A DNA stretch of 64,000 nt from Burkholderia mayonis (GTDB taxonomy: Bacteria > Pseudomonadota > Gammaproteobacteria > Burkholderiales > Burkholderiaceae), in assembly GCF_001523745.2 (NCBI RefSeq), contig NZ_CP013386.1:2728001-2792000 (forward strand). The letters run 5' to 3'. Shown piece after piece: positions 57,311 through 64,000 of the stretch. The translations under genes and the position numbers were made by a program. Numbering within the stretch: position 1 is the stretch's first letter; each line of letters starts with the position of its first letter. Under the pieces are notes generated by a model that was given only the letters and a program-made list of their open reading frames with translations, had not been told where the DNA came from and did no database searches.

Positions 57311-58528
57311 ATGAGCAGTCAGCCGCCCGCCTCCAATCTGTCGCCCGCCGTCGCGCGGCCGAGTTTTTTCACCGACACGTCGGCGTCCGCGCTCGTCGCG
57401 GGCTTCGTCGCGATGATGACGGGCTATACGAGCTCGCTCGTGCTGATGTTCCAGGCGGGCCGCGCCGCGCATCTGACCGATGCGCAAATCTCGTCGTGGA
57501 TCTGGGCGCTGTCGATCGGAATGGCCGTGACGACGATCGGGCTGTCGATGCGATATCGCGCGCCGATCGTCGTCGCGTGGTCGACGCCCGGCGCGGCGCT
57601 CCTCGTCGCGTCGCTGCCGGGCGTCGCGTACGCGGACGCGATCGGCGCGTTCGTCGTCTGCGCGCTGCTGCTCGCCGCGGTCGGTGCGAGCGGCCTGTTC
57701 GACACGCTGATGCGCAAGATCCCGTCCGGCATCGCCGCCGCGCTGCTCGCCGGCATCCTGTTCGAGATCGGCATCGAGATCTTCCGCGCCGCGCAGTTCC
57801 AGACTGCGCTCGTGCTCGCGATGTTCTTCACGTACCTGATCGTGAAGCGCGCGGCGCCGCGCTATGCGATCGTCGCGACGCTCGCGATCGGCGCCGCAGT
57901 CGCGGGCGCGCTCGGCTTGCTCGACTTCAGCCGCTTCCATGTCGCGCTCGCGCGGCCCGTGTTCACGATGCCGTCGTTCTCGCTGTCGGCGATCGTGAGC
58001 ATCGGCGTTCCGCTCTTCGTCGTCGCGATGGCGTCGCAGAACGTGCCCGGCATCGCGGTGCTGCGCGCGGACGGCTATCGGACGCCGTCGTCGCCGCTCA
58101 TCGCGACGACGGGCATCGCATCGCTCGTGCTCGCGCCGTTCGGCTCGCACGGGGTCAACCTCGCGGCGATCACGGCCGCGATCTGCACCGGCCCCGAAGC
58201 GCACGACGATCGCGCGAAGCGCTACACGGCGGCCGTCTGGTGCGGCGCGTTCTACCTCGTCGCGGGCGTGTTCGGCGCGACGATCGCCGCGCTGTTCGGC
58301 GCGCTGCCGAAGGCGCTCGTCGTGTCGGTCGCCGCGCTCGCGCTGTTCGGCTCGATCATGAGCGGCCTGACCAACGCAATGCAGGACGCCCGCCAGCGCG
58401 AGGCGGCGCTCGTCACGTTCATGGTGACAGCGTCGGGCCTCACGCTGCTGTCGATCGGCTCGGCGTTCTGGGGCCTCGTTGCGGGCGTGCTCACGCAGGC
58501 GATCCTGAATGCGCGCCGCGCCGCCTGA
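57311..58528 (+). CDS. benE: Benzoate/H+ symporter BenE family
   Basis: 405 residues from ATG 57311. About 12 hydrophobic helices. BenE signature segments are FVAMMTGYTSSLVLMFQAG, APIVVAWSTPGAALL, ASQNVPGIAVLRADGY and PFGSHGVNLAAITAAICTGPEAH. Imports benzoate with protons in Acinetobacter. No benzoate catabolic gene is adjacent. 70 bp after the VWA gene. Confidence 0.93.
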   Translation: MSSQPPASNLSPAVARPSFFTDTSASALVAGFVAMMTGYTSSLVLMFQAGRAAHLTDAQISSWIWALSIGMAVTTIGLSMRYRAPIVVAWSTPGAALLVASLPGVAYADAIGAFVVCALLLAAVGASGLFDTLMRKIPSGIAAALLAGILFEIGIEIFRAAQFQTALVLAMFFTYLIVKRAAPRYAIVATLAIGAAVAGALGLLDFSRFHVALARPVFTMPSFSLSAIVSIGVPLFVVAMASQNVPGIAVLRADGYRTPSSPLIATTGIASLVLAPFGSHGVNLAAITAAICTGPEAHDDRAKRYTAAVWCGAFYLVAGVFGATIAALFGALPKALVVSVAALALFGSIMSGLTNAMQDARQREAALVTFMVTASGLTLLSIGSAFWGLVAGVLTQAILNARRAA

Positions 58529-58686
58529 CGCGCGTCGATCCCGTCGTTCGGCACCGGTTCCCGGATCCGGCCTAAAATGGAGGGTCCGGCGGCCGCGCGC
58601 AGCGCGCGCCGCCCTGCATCGCCCCGCGCCCCGCCGCGCGGTCGTCTTCACCGAACCGGCGCGCCGCGCCTTGCTCTCGACTCGTC

Positions 58687-59640
58687 ATGACTACCGCACT
58701 CGACCAGCTCAAGCAGTACACGACCGTCGTCGCCGACACGGGCGACTTCCAGCAACTCGCGCAATACAAGCCGCAGGACGCGACGACGAACCCGTCGCTG
58801 ATCCTGAAGGCCGTCCAGAAGGACGCCTATCGGCCGATCCTCGAGAAAACGGTCCGCGATCACGCGGGCGAATCCGTCGGCTTCGTCATCGACCGTCTGC
58901 TGATCGCGTTCGGCACCGAGATCCTGAAGCTGATCCCGGGCCGCGTATCGACCGAAGTCGACGCGCGCCTGTCGTTCGACACGCAGCGCTCGATCGACAA
59001 GGGCCGCGAGATCATCAAGCTTTACGAAGCAGCGGGCATCGGCCGCGAGCGCGTGCTGATCAAGCTCGCGTCGACGTGGGAAGGCATTCGCGCGGCCGAA
59101 GTGCTGCAACGCGAAGGCATCCGCTGCAACATGACGCTGCTGTTCTCGCTCGTGCAGGCGGCCGCGTGCGCGGAAGCGGGCGCACAGTTGATCTCGCCGT
59201 TCGTCGGCCGGATCTACGACTGGTACAAGAAGCAGGCGGGCGCCGAATGGGACGAGGCGAAGAACGGCGGCGCGAACGATCCGGGCGTCGAGTCGGTGCG
59301 CGGCATCTACACGTACTACAAGCACTTCGGCTACGAAACCGAAGTGATGGGCGCGAGCTTCCGCACGACGAGCCAGATCACCGAGCTCGCCGGCTGCGAC
59401 CTGCTGACGATCAGTCCCGACCTGCTGCAAAAGCTGCAGGACAGCACCGAGACGGTCGCGCGCAAGCTGTCGCCGGACACGGCGAACGACGCGCGGCTCG
59501 AGCGCGTCGCAATCGACGAGTCGTCGTTCCGCTTCCAGTTGAACGACGACGCGATGGCGACCGAAAAGCTCGCCGAAGGCATTCGCCTGTTCTCGGCCGA
59601 CGCGGTGAAGCTCGAGAAGATGATCGAGGCGCTGCGCTGA
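58687..59640 (+). CDS. tal: Transaldolase
   Basis: 317 residues from ATG 58687. Class I aldolase of the TalB type: [15 protein letters not shown] near the N-terminus, Schiff-base Lys126 in [31 protein letters not shown] and [12 protein letters not shown]. Length is that of TalB. Transfers dihydroxyacetone units in the non-oxidative pentose phosphate pathway. Monocistronic. Confidence 0.97.
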   Translation: MTTALDQLKQYTTVVADTGDFQQLAQYKPQDATTNPSLILKAVQKDAYRPILEKTVRDHAGESVGFVIDRLLIAFGTEILKLIPGRVSTEVDARLSFDTQRSIDKGREIIKLYEAAGIGRERVLIKLASTWEGIRAAEVLQREGIRCNMTLLFSLVQAAACAEAGAQLISPFVGRIYDWYKKQAGAEWDEAKNGGANDPGVESVRGIYTYYKHFGYETEVMGASFRTTSQITELAGCDLLTISPDLLQKLQDSTETVARKLSPDTANDARLERVAIDESSFRFQLNDDAMATEKLAEGIRLFSADAVKLEKMIEALR

Positions 59641-59782
59641 CGCAAGCGGGCGACGATTCGCGGCGAGCGGGCGTCGTCGACGTGCGCCCGCCGCGCGGTT
59701 CGGCACCGGCATCTTTTTTTCGGATGCCTGAATCGGCGGGCACCGCGCTGCGAAGCGGCGTCCGGGCGTTGCCGCGCGGCAT

Positions 59783-59846
59783 CGATTGCCCGATTGCCCG
59801 ATTGCCCGATTGCCCGATTGCCCGATTGCCCGATTGCCCGATTGCC
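59783..59846. repeat. Tandem 8-bp repeat (CGATTGCC)8
   Basis: Eight exact units. It lies in the 415-bp region 59641–60055 between tal and the VOC gene, which contains no gene. Because 8 is not a multiple of 3, every frame reads an 8-residue repeat (for example Ile-Ala-Arg-Leu-Pro-Asp-Cys-Pro), explaining the spurious N-terminal extensions of the next gene. A TTTTTTT run at 59713 could belong to a tal terminator, but its stem is weak. Confidence 0.96.
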
Positions 59847-60055
59847 CGCCAATTGTCCACCGATTACCCACCCATTGCCCGCTGCCGGCGCCGATTTCTG
59901 GGGGGCGGTTCGATCGCCGCCCTTCTCCCCCACGCCTTCCCGGCCCGCTCGTTGCGGCCCCTTTCAATCTTCCCGTTACTGTCACCCGGACGCACTACAA
60001 TCGTCCGCACGGGCGCGGCTGCGCCCGATCCCAGCCCAAGATCAAGGAGACGACG

Positions 60056-60490
60056 ATGCAAGTACAACCGTGTCTGTTTTTCGGCGGCCGCTGCGACGAG
60101 GCACTGAAGTTCTACGGCGACGCGCTCGGCGCGAAGGTGAATTTCCTCGTGCGCTACAACGAAGCGCCGCCGAATCCCGAGCGGCCGATGCCGCCCGAGA
60201 TGGCCGACAAGGTGATGCACGCGAATTTCCAGATCGGCGACTCAGTGCTGATGTGCTCGGACGGCGATTGCAAGGCAGGCACGCAGCAGGTGCACGACGG
60301 CTACTCGCTGTCGATCGATCCGAAGACCCTCGACGAGGCCAAGAAGATCTTCGACGCGCTGCTCGCAGGCGGCGGCGCAGTGACGATGCCGTTCGAGAAG
60401 ACGTTCTGGGCGCTCGGCTTCGGCATGCTGCGCGATAAATTCGGCGTGCACTGGATGATCAACGTCGAAGATCCAAACATGAAGAAGTGA
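60056..60490 (+). CDS. VOC-family (PhnB/glyoxalase-like) protein
   Basis: 144 residues from ATG 60056, with AAGGAGA upstream. Two beta-alpha-beta-beta-beta units: MQVQPCLFFGGRCDEALKFY and the second with DEAKKIFDALLAGGGAVTMPFEKTFWALGFGMLRDKFGVHWMIN. The pattern is that of PhnB-like 3-demethylubiquinone-9 3-methyltransferase-annotated VOC proteins. Ligand unknown; the metal residues of true glyoxalases are not all evident. Confidence 0.9.
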   Translation: MQVQPCLFFGGRCDEALKFYGDALGAKVNFLVRYNEAPPNPERPMPPEMADKVMHANFQIGDSVLMCSDGDCKAGTQQVHDGYSLSIDPKTLDEAKKIFDALLAGGGAVTMPFEKTFWALGFGMLRDKFGVHWMINVEDPNMKK

Positions 60491-60532
60491 GCGCTTCGGA
60501 AGCCGAAGCTTCTCGCGGTCGACAAATGGACG

Positions 60533-60566
60533 ACGCCCGCGGCGCAAGACGCGCCGCGGGCGTTTT
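60533..60566 (+). terminator. Intrinsic terminator of the VOC gene
   Basis: 13-bp arms (60533–60545 and 60551–60563, ACGCCCGCGGCGC and complement), 5-base loop, then TTTT on the + strand. It also separates the convergent symporter gene. Confidence 0.88.
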
Positions 60567-60599
60567 GGCGTTCGCTTCCGGTCGATGTGAAACCGCGCG

Positions 60600-62150
60600 T
60601 CAACTCTCGACGACGTCGAAATAATCCTCCGGTCGCGTGCGGTCTTCCGCATGCGTCATCCCGAACGCGCGAACGAGCACACTGACGACGATCGACACGG
60701 CGAGATTCACGAGCAGCGACCAGACGGCCGCGTAGCCCGGAATCGCATGGCCGAACAGATGGATCGTGAAGATCGAGCTCGCGAGCTTCAGCGAAATCGC
60801 CATCCACGTGCCGCAGACGAGCCCGGCCACCCAGCCGAGCAGCAGCCCGCGATAGTCGAGCACGCGCGTGTAGAGGCCGAGCACGATCGCGGGCAGCGTC
60901 TGGATGATCCAGATCCCGCCGAGCAACTGCAACTGGATTGCGTACGTGAGCGGCAGCCCGAGAATGAACGCGACCGCGCCGACTTTCACGATCAGCGAAA
61001 CGAGCTTCGCGACGTTCGTCTCCTGGTCGTGCGTCATGTTGCGATTGACGAATTCGCGATGGATGTTGCGCGTGTAGAGGTTCGCGGCCGCGATCGACAT
61101 GATCGCGGCCGGCACGAGCGCGCCGATCCCGATCGCGGCGAACGCGACGCCGACGAACCACGACGGGAAGAAGTGCAGGAACAATGCCGGCACCGCGAAG
61201 TTCGGCCCGAACGCCTTGAAGTACGGCGCGTATTCCGGCATGTCCTTCACGCCCGACGCGAGCGCCATGTAGCCGAGCAGCGCGAGCAGGCCGAGCACGA
61301 ACGAATACGCGGGCAGCATCGCCATGTTGCGCCGGATCGTGTTGCCCGACGACGACGACAGGATCGCCGTCACCGAATGCGGATAGAGGAACAGCGCAAG
61401 CGCCGAGCCGATCGCGAGCGTCGTGTACGCGCTGAAGCCGTTCAGGCTCGATACGTCGGGCGCCTTCAGCAACAGCTTCGCGGGCGGCACCGCGCCGAAG
61501 ATGTGCCCGAAGCCGCCGAGCTTCGCCGGAATCACGATCACGGCCGCGGCGATCGTGATGTAGATCAGGATGTCCTTGACGATCGCGATCATCGCGGGCG
61601 CGCGCAGGCCCGACGTGTACGTGTATGCGGCGAGGATCGCGAACGCGATGATGAGCGGCAGGTCGCCGACGAAGCCCTTCGTGTCGAAGCCGAGCCCGCC
61701 GATCACGACCTCGATGCCGACGAGTTGCAGTGCGATGTACGGCATCGTCGCGACGATGCCCGTCACCGCGACGGCGAGCGCGAGCGAGCGGCTGCCGTAG
61801 CGGGCGCTGACGAAGTCGGCGGCCGTCACGTAGCCGTGGCGCTTCGCGATGCTCCAGAGTTTCGGGAACACGACGAACGCGAACGGATAGATGAGGATCG
61901 TATACGGCAGCGCGAAGAAGCCCATCGCGCCCGCGCCGAACACGAGCGCCGGCACGGCGACGAACGTGTAGGCGGTATAGAGGTCGCCGCCCAGCAGGAA
62001 CCACGTGACGATCGTGCCGAAGCGCCGGCCGCCGAGGCCCCATTCGTCGAGATGGGCGAGATTGCCGCGCCGCCAGTTCGCGGCGAGAAAGCCCATGATC
62101 GTCACGCCGACGAAGAACAGTACGAAGACGAAGGTCGCGGTCAGGTTCAT
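60600..62150 (-). CDS. mctP: Sodium:solute symporter, MctP-like monocarboxylate permease
   Basis: 516 residues from ATG 62150, which overlaps the stop of the DUF3311 gene. About 13 hydrophobic helices of the SSS family: LDEWGLGGRRFGTIVTWFLLGGDLYTAYTFV at the N-terminus, and helix segments AAYTYTSGLRAPAMIAIVKDIL and GIGALVPAAIMSIAAANLYTRNI. The pair DUF3311 + symporter is the known arrangement of MctP-type uptake systems for lactate, pyruvate and other monocarboxylates. Substrate inferred only. Confidence 0.9.
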   Translation of the reverse strand: MNLTATFVFVLFFVGVTIMGFLAANWRRGNLAHLDEWGLGGRRFGTIVTWFLLGGDLYTAYTFVAVPALVFGAGAMGFFALPYTILIYPFAFVVFPKLWSIAKRHGYVTAADFVSARYGSRSLALAVAVTGIVATMPYIALQLVGIEVVIGGLGFDTKGFVGDLPLIIAFAILAAYTYTSGLRAPAMIAIVKDILIYITIAAAVIVIPAKLGGFGHIFGAVPPAKLLLKAPDVSSLNGFSAYTTLAIGSALALFLYPHSVTAILSSSSGNTIRRNMAMLPAYSFVLGLLALLGYMALASGVKDMPEYAPYFKAFGPNFAVPALFLHFFPSWFVGVAFAAIGIGALVPAAIMSIAAANLYTRNIHREFVNRNMTHDQETNVAKLVSLIVKVGAVAFILGLPLTYAIQLQLLGGIWIIQTLPAIVLGLYTRVLDYRGLLLGWVAGLVCGTWMAISLKLASSIFTIHLFGHAIPGYAAVWSLLVNLAVSIVVSVLVRAFGMTHAEDRTRPEDYFDVVES

Positions 62151-62386
62151 TTGCCGTCTCCCCGCGGGACGCCCTTCCAGCAATTCTTCGTCTTGAAGTA
62201 GACGAACGCCGTGATCACGGCGCTAAAGAACACCCACAGCAGCTGGTACCAGTAGAAAAACGGGAATCCGAACCATTGCGGTTCAATCTTGTTGTACGAC
62301 GGCACCCAGACCATCGCAACGAGCGGCAGGACCAGCAGCCAGAGCCAGCGTTTCGCGGCCCGGCTGGCGTCGGCATCGTGAGCCAT
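62147..62386 (-). CDS. DUF3311 small membrane protein
   Basis: 79 residues from ATG 62386. Two hydrophobic segments (RWLWLLVLPLVAMVWVP and QLLWVFFSAVITAFVYF) flank the conserved YNKIEPQWFGFPFFYWYQ. DUF3311 proteins are small partners of SSS-type symporters, and this stop overlaps the symporter start by 4 bp (ATGA). Probably a stabilising subunit. Confidence 0.92.
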   Translation of the reverse strand: MAHDADASRAAKRWLWLLVLPLVAMVWVPSYNKIEPQWFGFPFFYWYQLLWVFFSAVITAFVYFKTKNCWKGVPRGDGK

Positions 62387-62489
62387 GACGTCTCCTCTTC
62401 ACATCCCGGTTATTGATATGTTCTGAACGGGTACGGCAGTGCGAGAGGAACGACACGACGGTTAAGCTGCGCCTCCCCTGGCGTCAGTC

Positions 62490-62520
62490 AGTATAAAAGT
62501 CGGAAATACCCGGTCATACG
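62490..62520 (-). promoter_or_regulatory. Possible promoter of the DUF3311–symporter operon
   Basis: On the minus strand the AT-rich TTTTATACTGAC contains a good -10 (TATACT, complement of 62490–62495), with a weaker TGACCG about 15 bases upstream. Distance to the DUF3311 ATG is about 100 bp. Confidence 0.35.
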
Positions 62521-62590
62521 AGGGCGAACCCGAAGCCCGCGCGCACCGCCGCTCGTCCATCCGGCGGCGGCGCGAGCGGCCGCTTCGACG

Positions 62591-63514
62591 TCAGATCGTG
62601 AAGACGCCGGCGCGCTCGCCGACCGATGCTTTCAATCCTTTCACCCACGAGCGCGCGGGCAGACGCAGCTCGGCTTCGATCAGCTTCGCGCGCTCGGTCA
62701 GCTGTGCGAACGACGTCGACAGCGGCGGACCGGAGAACGCGAGCGCGATCCGGTTGCCGTCGTGCACTTCGGGCAGCGCGATCACGCGCTGGTCGAATGC
62801 GGCGTTCAGGTGCTTCATGTTGCGCACGAAGCTCGGATGGTCGCCGAACAGATTGATCGTCGCGATGCCCGCGTCGGCGAGACATCCGCGCACCGCGCGA
62901 TAGAACGCGACGCTGTCGAGCACCGGGCCGCGCGCGGTCGCGTCATACAGGTCGATCTGGAGCGCGCCGATCGTGCCGCGATTCTTCGGATCATTGACGA
63001 AATCCCACGCGTCCGCTTCGTGGACGGCCAGACGCGCGTCGTCGGACGGCAGCTCGAACATCGAGCGCGCAGCGACGATCACGGCCGGATTCAGTTCGAC
63101 CGCCTCGACGTGCGCGCGCGGCAGGTAGCGATGCGCGAACTTCGTCAGTGCGCCAGTGCCGAGGCCCAGCTGGACGATGCGTTTCGGCGTTTCGAGGAAG
63201 AGCAGCCACGCCATCATCTGCTGCGCGTACTCGAGCTCGATGTGATAAGGCTTCGACAGGCGCATCGCGCCTTGCACCCACTCGGTGCCGAAATGCAGAT
63301 AGCGCACGCCGCGCTCTTCGGAAAACGTGACGGGGGCGAAGCGCGGCTTGCGCGGCGCGTCGAGGACGGCGACGCCGTCGACTTCGTCGCCGAACTCGGC
63401 GCGGCTGCGCTTTGTGCGCATCGGTTCGAGCTTGTCGGAGCCATTATAGGAAGACGGCTTGCCGCGCCGGGACGCGCGCGCCTCGGCGGACGCGCGCTTG
63501 ATCAATCGGGTCAT
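62591..63514 (-). CDS. Spermidine-synthase-like methyltransferase-fold protein
   Basis: 307 residues from ATG 63514; longer in-frame starts exist but add Arg/Ala-rich sequence. N-terminal ~50 residues are basic. The Rossmann fold shows IVQLGLGTGALTKFAHRYLP (nucleotide-binding loop), VEAVELNPAVIVAARSMF and a following GALQIDLYDATARG. This corresponds to the polyamine synthase superfamily (spermidine synthase-like), though the DTDE-type residues that bind aminopropyl acceptors are not clear. Role uncertain. Confidence 0.82.
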   Translation of the reverse strand: MTRLIKRASAEARASRRGKPSSYNGSDKLEPMRTKRSRAEFGDEVDGVAVLDAPRKPRFAPVTFSEERGVRYLHFGTEWVQGAMRLSKPYHIELEYAQQMMAWLLFLETPKRIVQLGLGTGALTKFAHRYLPRAHVEAVELNPAVIVAARSMFELPSDDARLAVHEADAWDFVNDPKNRGTIGALQIDLYDATARGPVLDSVAFYRAVRGCLADAGIATINLFGDHPSFVRNMKHLNAAFDQRVIALPEVHDGNRIALAFSGPPLSTSFAQLTERAKLIEAELRLPARSWVKGLKASVGERAGVFTI

Positions 63515-63682
63515 GGATGAATCTCGTACGGATGTGGCTGTTTGGGCGAACGAGAGGATAGCATTCGCGGCAGCGCGCATAGGCGAACCGCTCGCTTGCG
63601 TCATTGCGTGCGGCGACGCGCGGAAGAAGAAGCAGGCGAACAGGAAACACGCGGTCGACCGCCGCGCCGCGTGCAAGGCATC

Positions 63683-64000
63683 TCAAGCGATGATGCCCTT
63701 CCAGAAAGTCAGCTTCTGCTCGAACGACAGCATCGCATTCGCCGGACTGGAAGAAGGCAGCACGAACGTGTCGAACCCCGCCGCGCGAATCGCCGGCTCG
63801 AAGCGCCCCGCCGTCTTGCCGTTGAAGCACACCTTCCTCAACTTCGGCGCGACTTCCCACAGGGGCGCGAAATCGTTCGGCCGCGCGTTGCGGATCGCCG
63901 CATCGAGGCTGCCTTCGCGATGGCATGCGGCGAGCACGTCCCAGATGCCGAAGCCGTGCGCGAGCACGCGCGTCAGACGCTGCTCGTACGGCAGCGCGTG
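63683..64000 (-). CDS. DNA-deoxyinosine/uracil glycosylase-family protein, 5' end outside window
   Basis: The frame is open to the window edge (105 codons visible), so the N-terminus with the first catalytic motif is missing. The visible part fits the Mug/UDG-like hypoxanthine-DNA glycosylase group: HGFGIWDVLAACHREGSLDAAIRNARPNDF, then KVCFNGKTAGRFE and the C-terminal FVLPSSSPANAMLSFEQKLTFWKGII, in which the LPSSSPAN stretch is the motif 2 region. Removes deaminated bases from DNA. 168 bp separate it from the start of the spermidine-synthase-like gene. Confidence 0.83.
   Translation of the reverse strand, partial: HALPYEQRLTRVLAHGFGIWDVLAACHREGSLDAAIRNARPNDFAPLWEVAPKLRKVCFNGKTAGRFEPAIRAAGFDTFVLPSSSPANAMLSFEQKLTFWKGIIA

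Overview
The window is a very GC-rich (visibly about two-thirds G+C) proteobacterial chromosome segment. Gene content (large Ala/Pro-rich FtsK, RnfB–Nth pair, PhaZ with Cys183/Asp355/His388, MsbA next to an LPS-core glycosyltransferase cluster, PurT, BenE, MctP/DUF3311) and the many 5–9 bp tandem repeats point to Burkholderia, most likely the B. pseudomallei group. This assignment is by recognition, not by a search. I see no rRNA, tRNA, CRISPR array or prophage.

Region by region. (1) 1–5050: a co-oriented secreted/periplasmic set: polysaccharide-deacetylase-like protein (cut by the window edge), an S53 (sedolisin) peptidase, a c-type cytochrome fused to a periplasmic-binding-like domain, and a SCO1/SenC copper chaperone. 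(2) 5051–7395: gene-poor, with a possible decayed lipoprotein gene, two striking microsatellites, a small conserved-type ORF and a TfoX-N protein. (3) 7466–11027: a low-GC island bounded by two directly repeated copies of the 3' part of an IS6-family element. It carries a Rieske non-haem iron oxygenase and an SMR (EmrE-like) exporter, and ends inside a truncated LysR-type regulator. (4) 11557–13287: an ECF41-type sigma factor and a carboxymuconolactone-decarboxylase/AhpD-like protein, each preceded by a perfect copy of the known ECF41 promoter TGTCACA-N16-CGTC. (5) 13695–17323: PRC-barrel lipoprotein, MFS transporter with a His/acidic loop, small FUSC-type membrane protein and an RcnB-like protein. 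(6) 17753–27085: LPS core/O-antigen region: GT2, two GT9 heptosyltransferase-like proteins, two GT4s, O-antigen ligase and MsbA. A 177-bp inverted duplication of part of one GT4 gene flanks the cluster.

(7) 27122–37017: dnaE, trhO, gluQ, rhlE, an MliC-type lysozyme inhibitor, a small lipoprotein and purT. (8) 37611–43764: META-domain lipoprotein and a giant ftsK (1809 codons). (9) 43983–51401: lactonase-fold beta-propeller, GH15 hydrolase, phaZ, TetR regulator, rnfB and nth. (10) 51999–64000: EamA permease, DUF1841, two monohaem cytochromes c, a MoxR ATPase/VWA pair, benE, transaldolase, VOC protein, MctP-type symporter with DUF3311 partner, spermidine-synthase-like protein and an incomplete DNA glycosylase.

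The most unusual points are the ECF41 regulon with both promoters intact, the IS6-bounded Rieske/SMR island with a glutamate at the bridging position, the inverted repeat around the LPS genes, the cytochrome–binding-protein fusion next to SCO1, and the roughly 1,170-residue low-complexity linker in FtsK.
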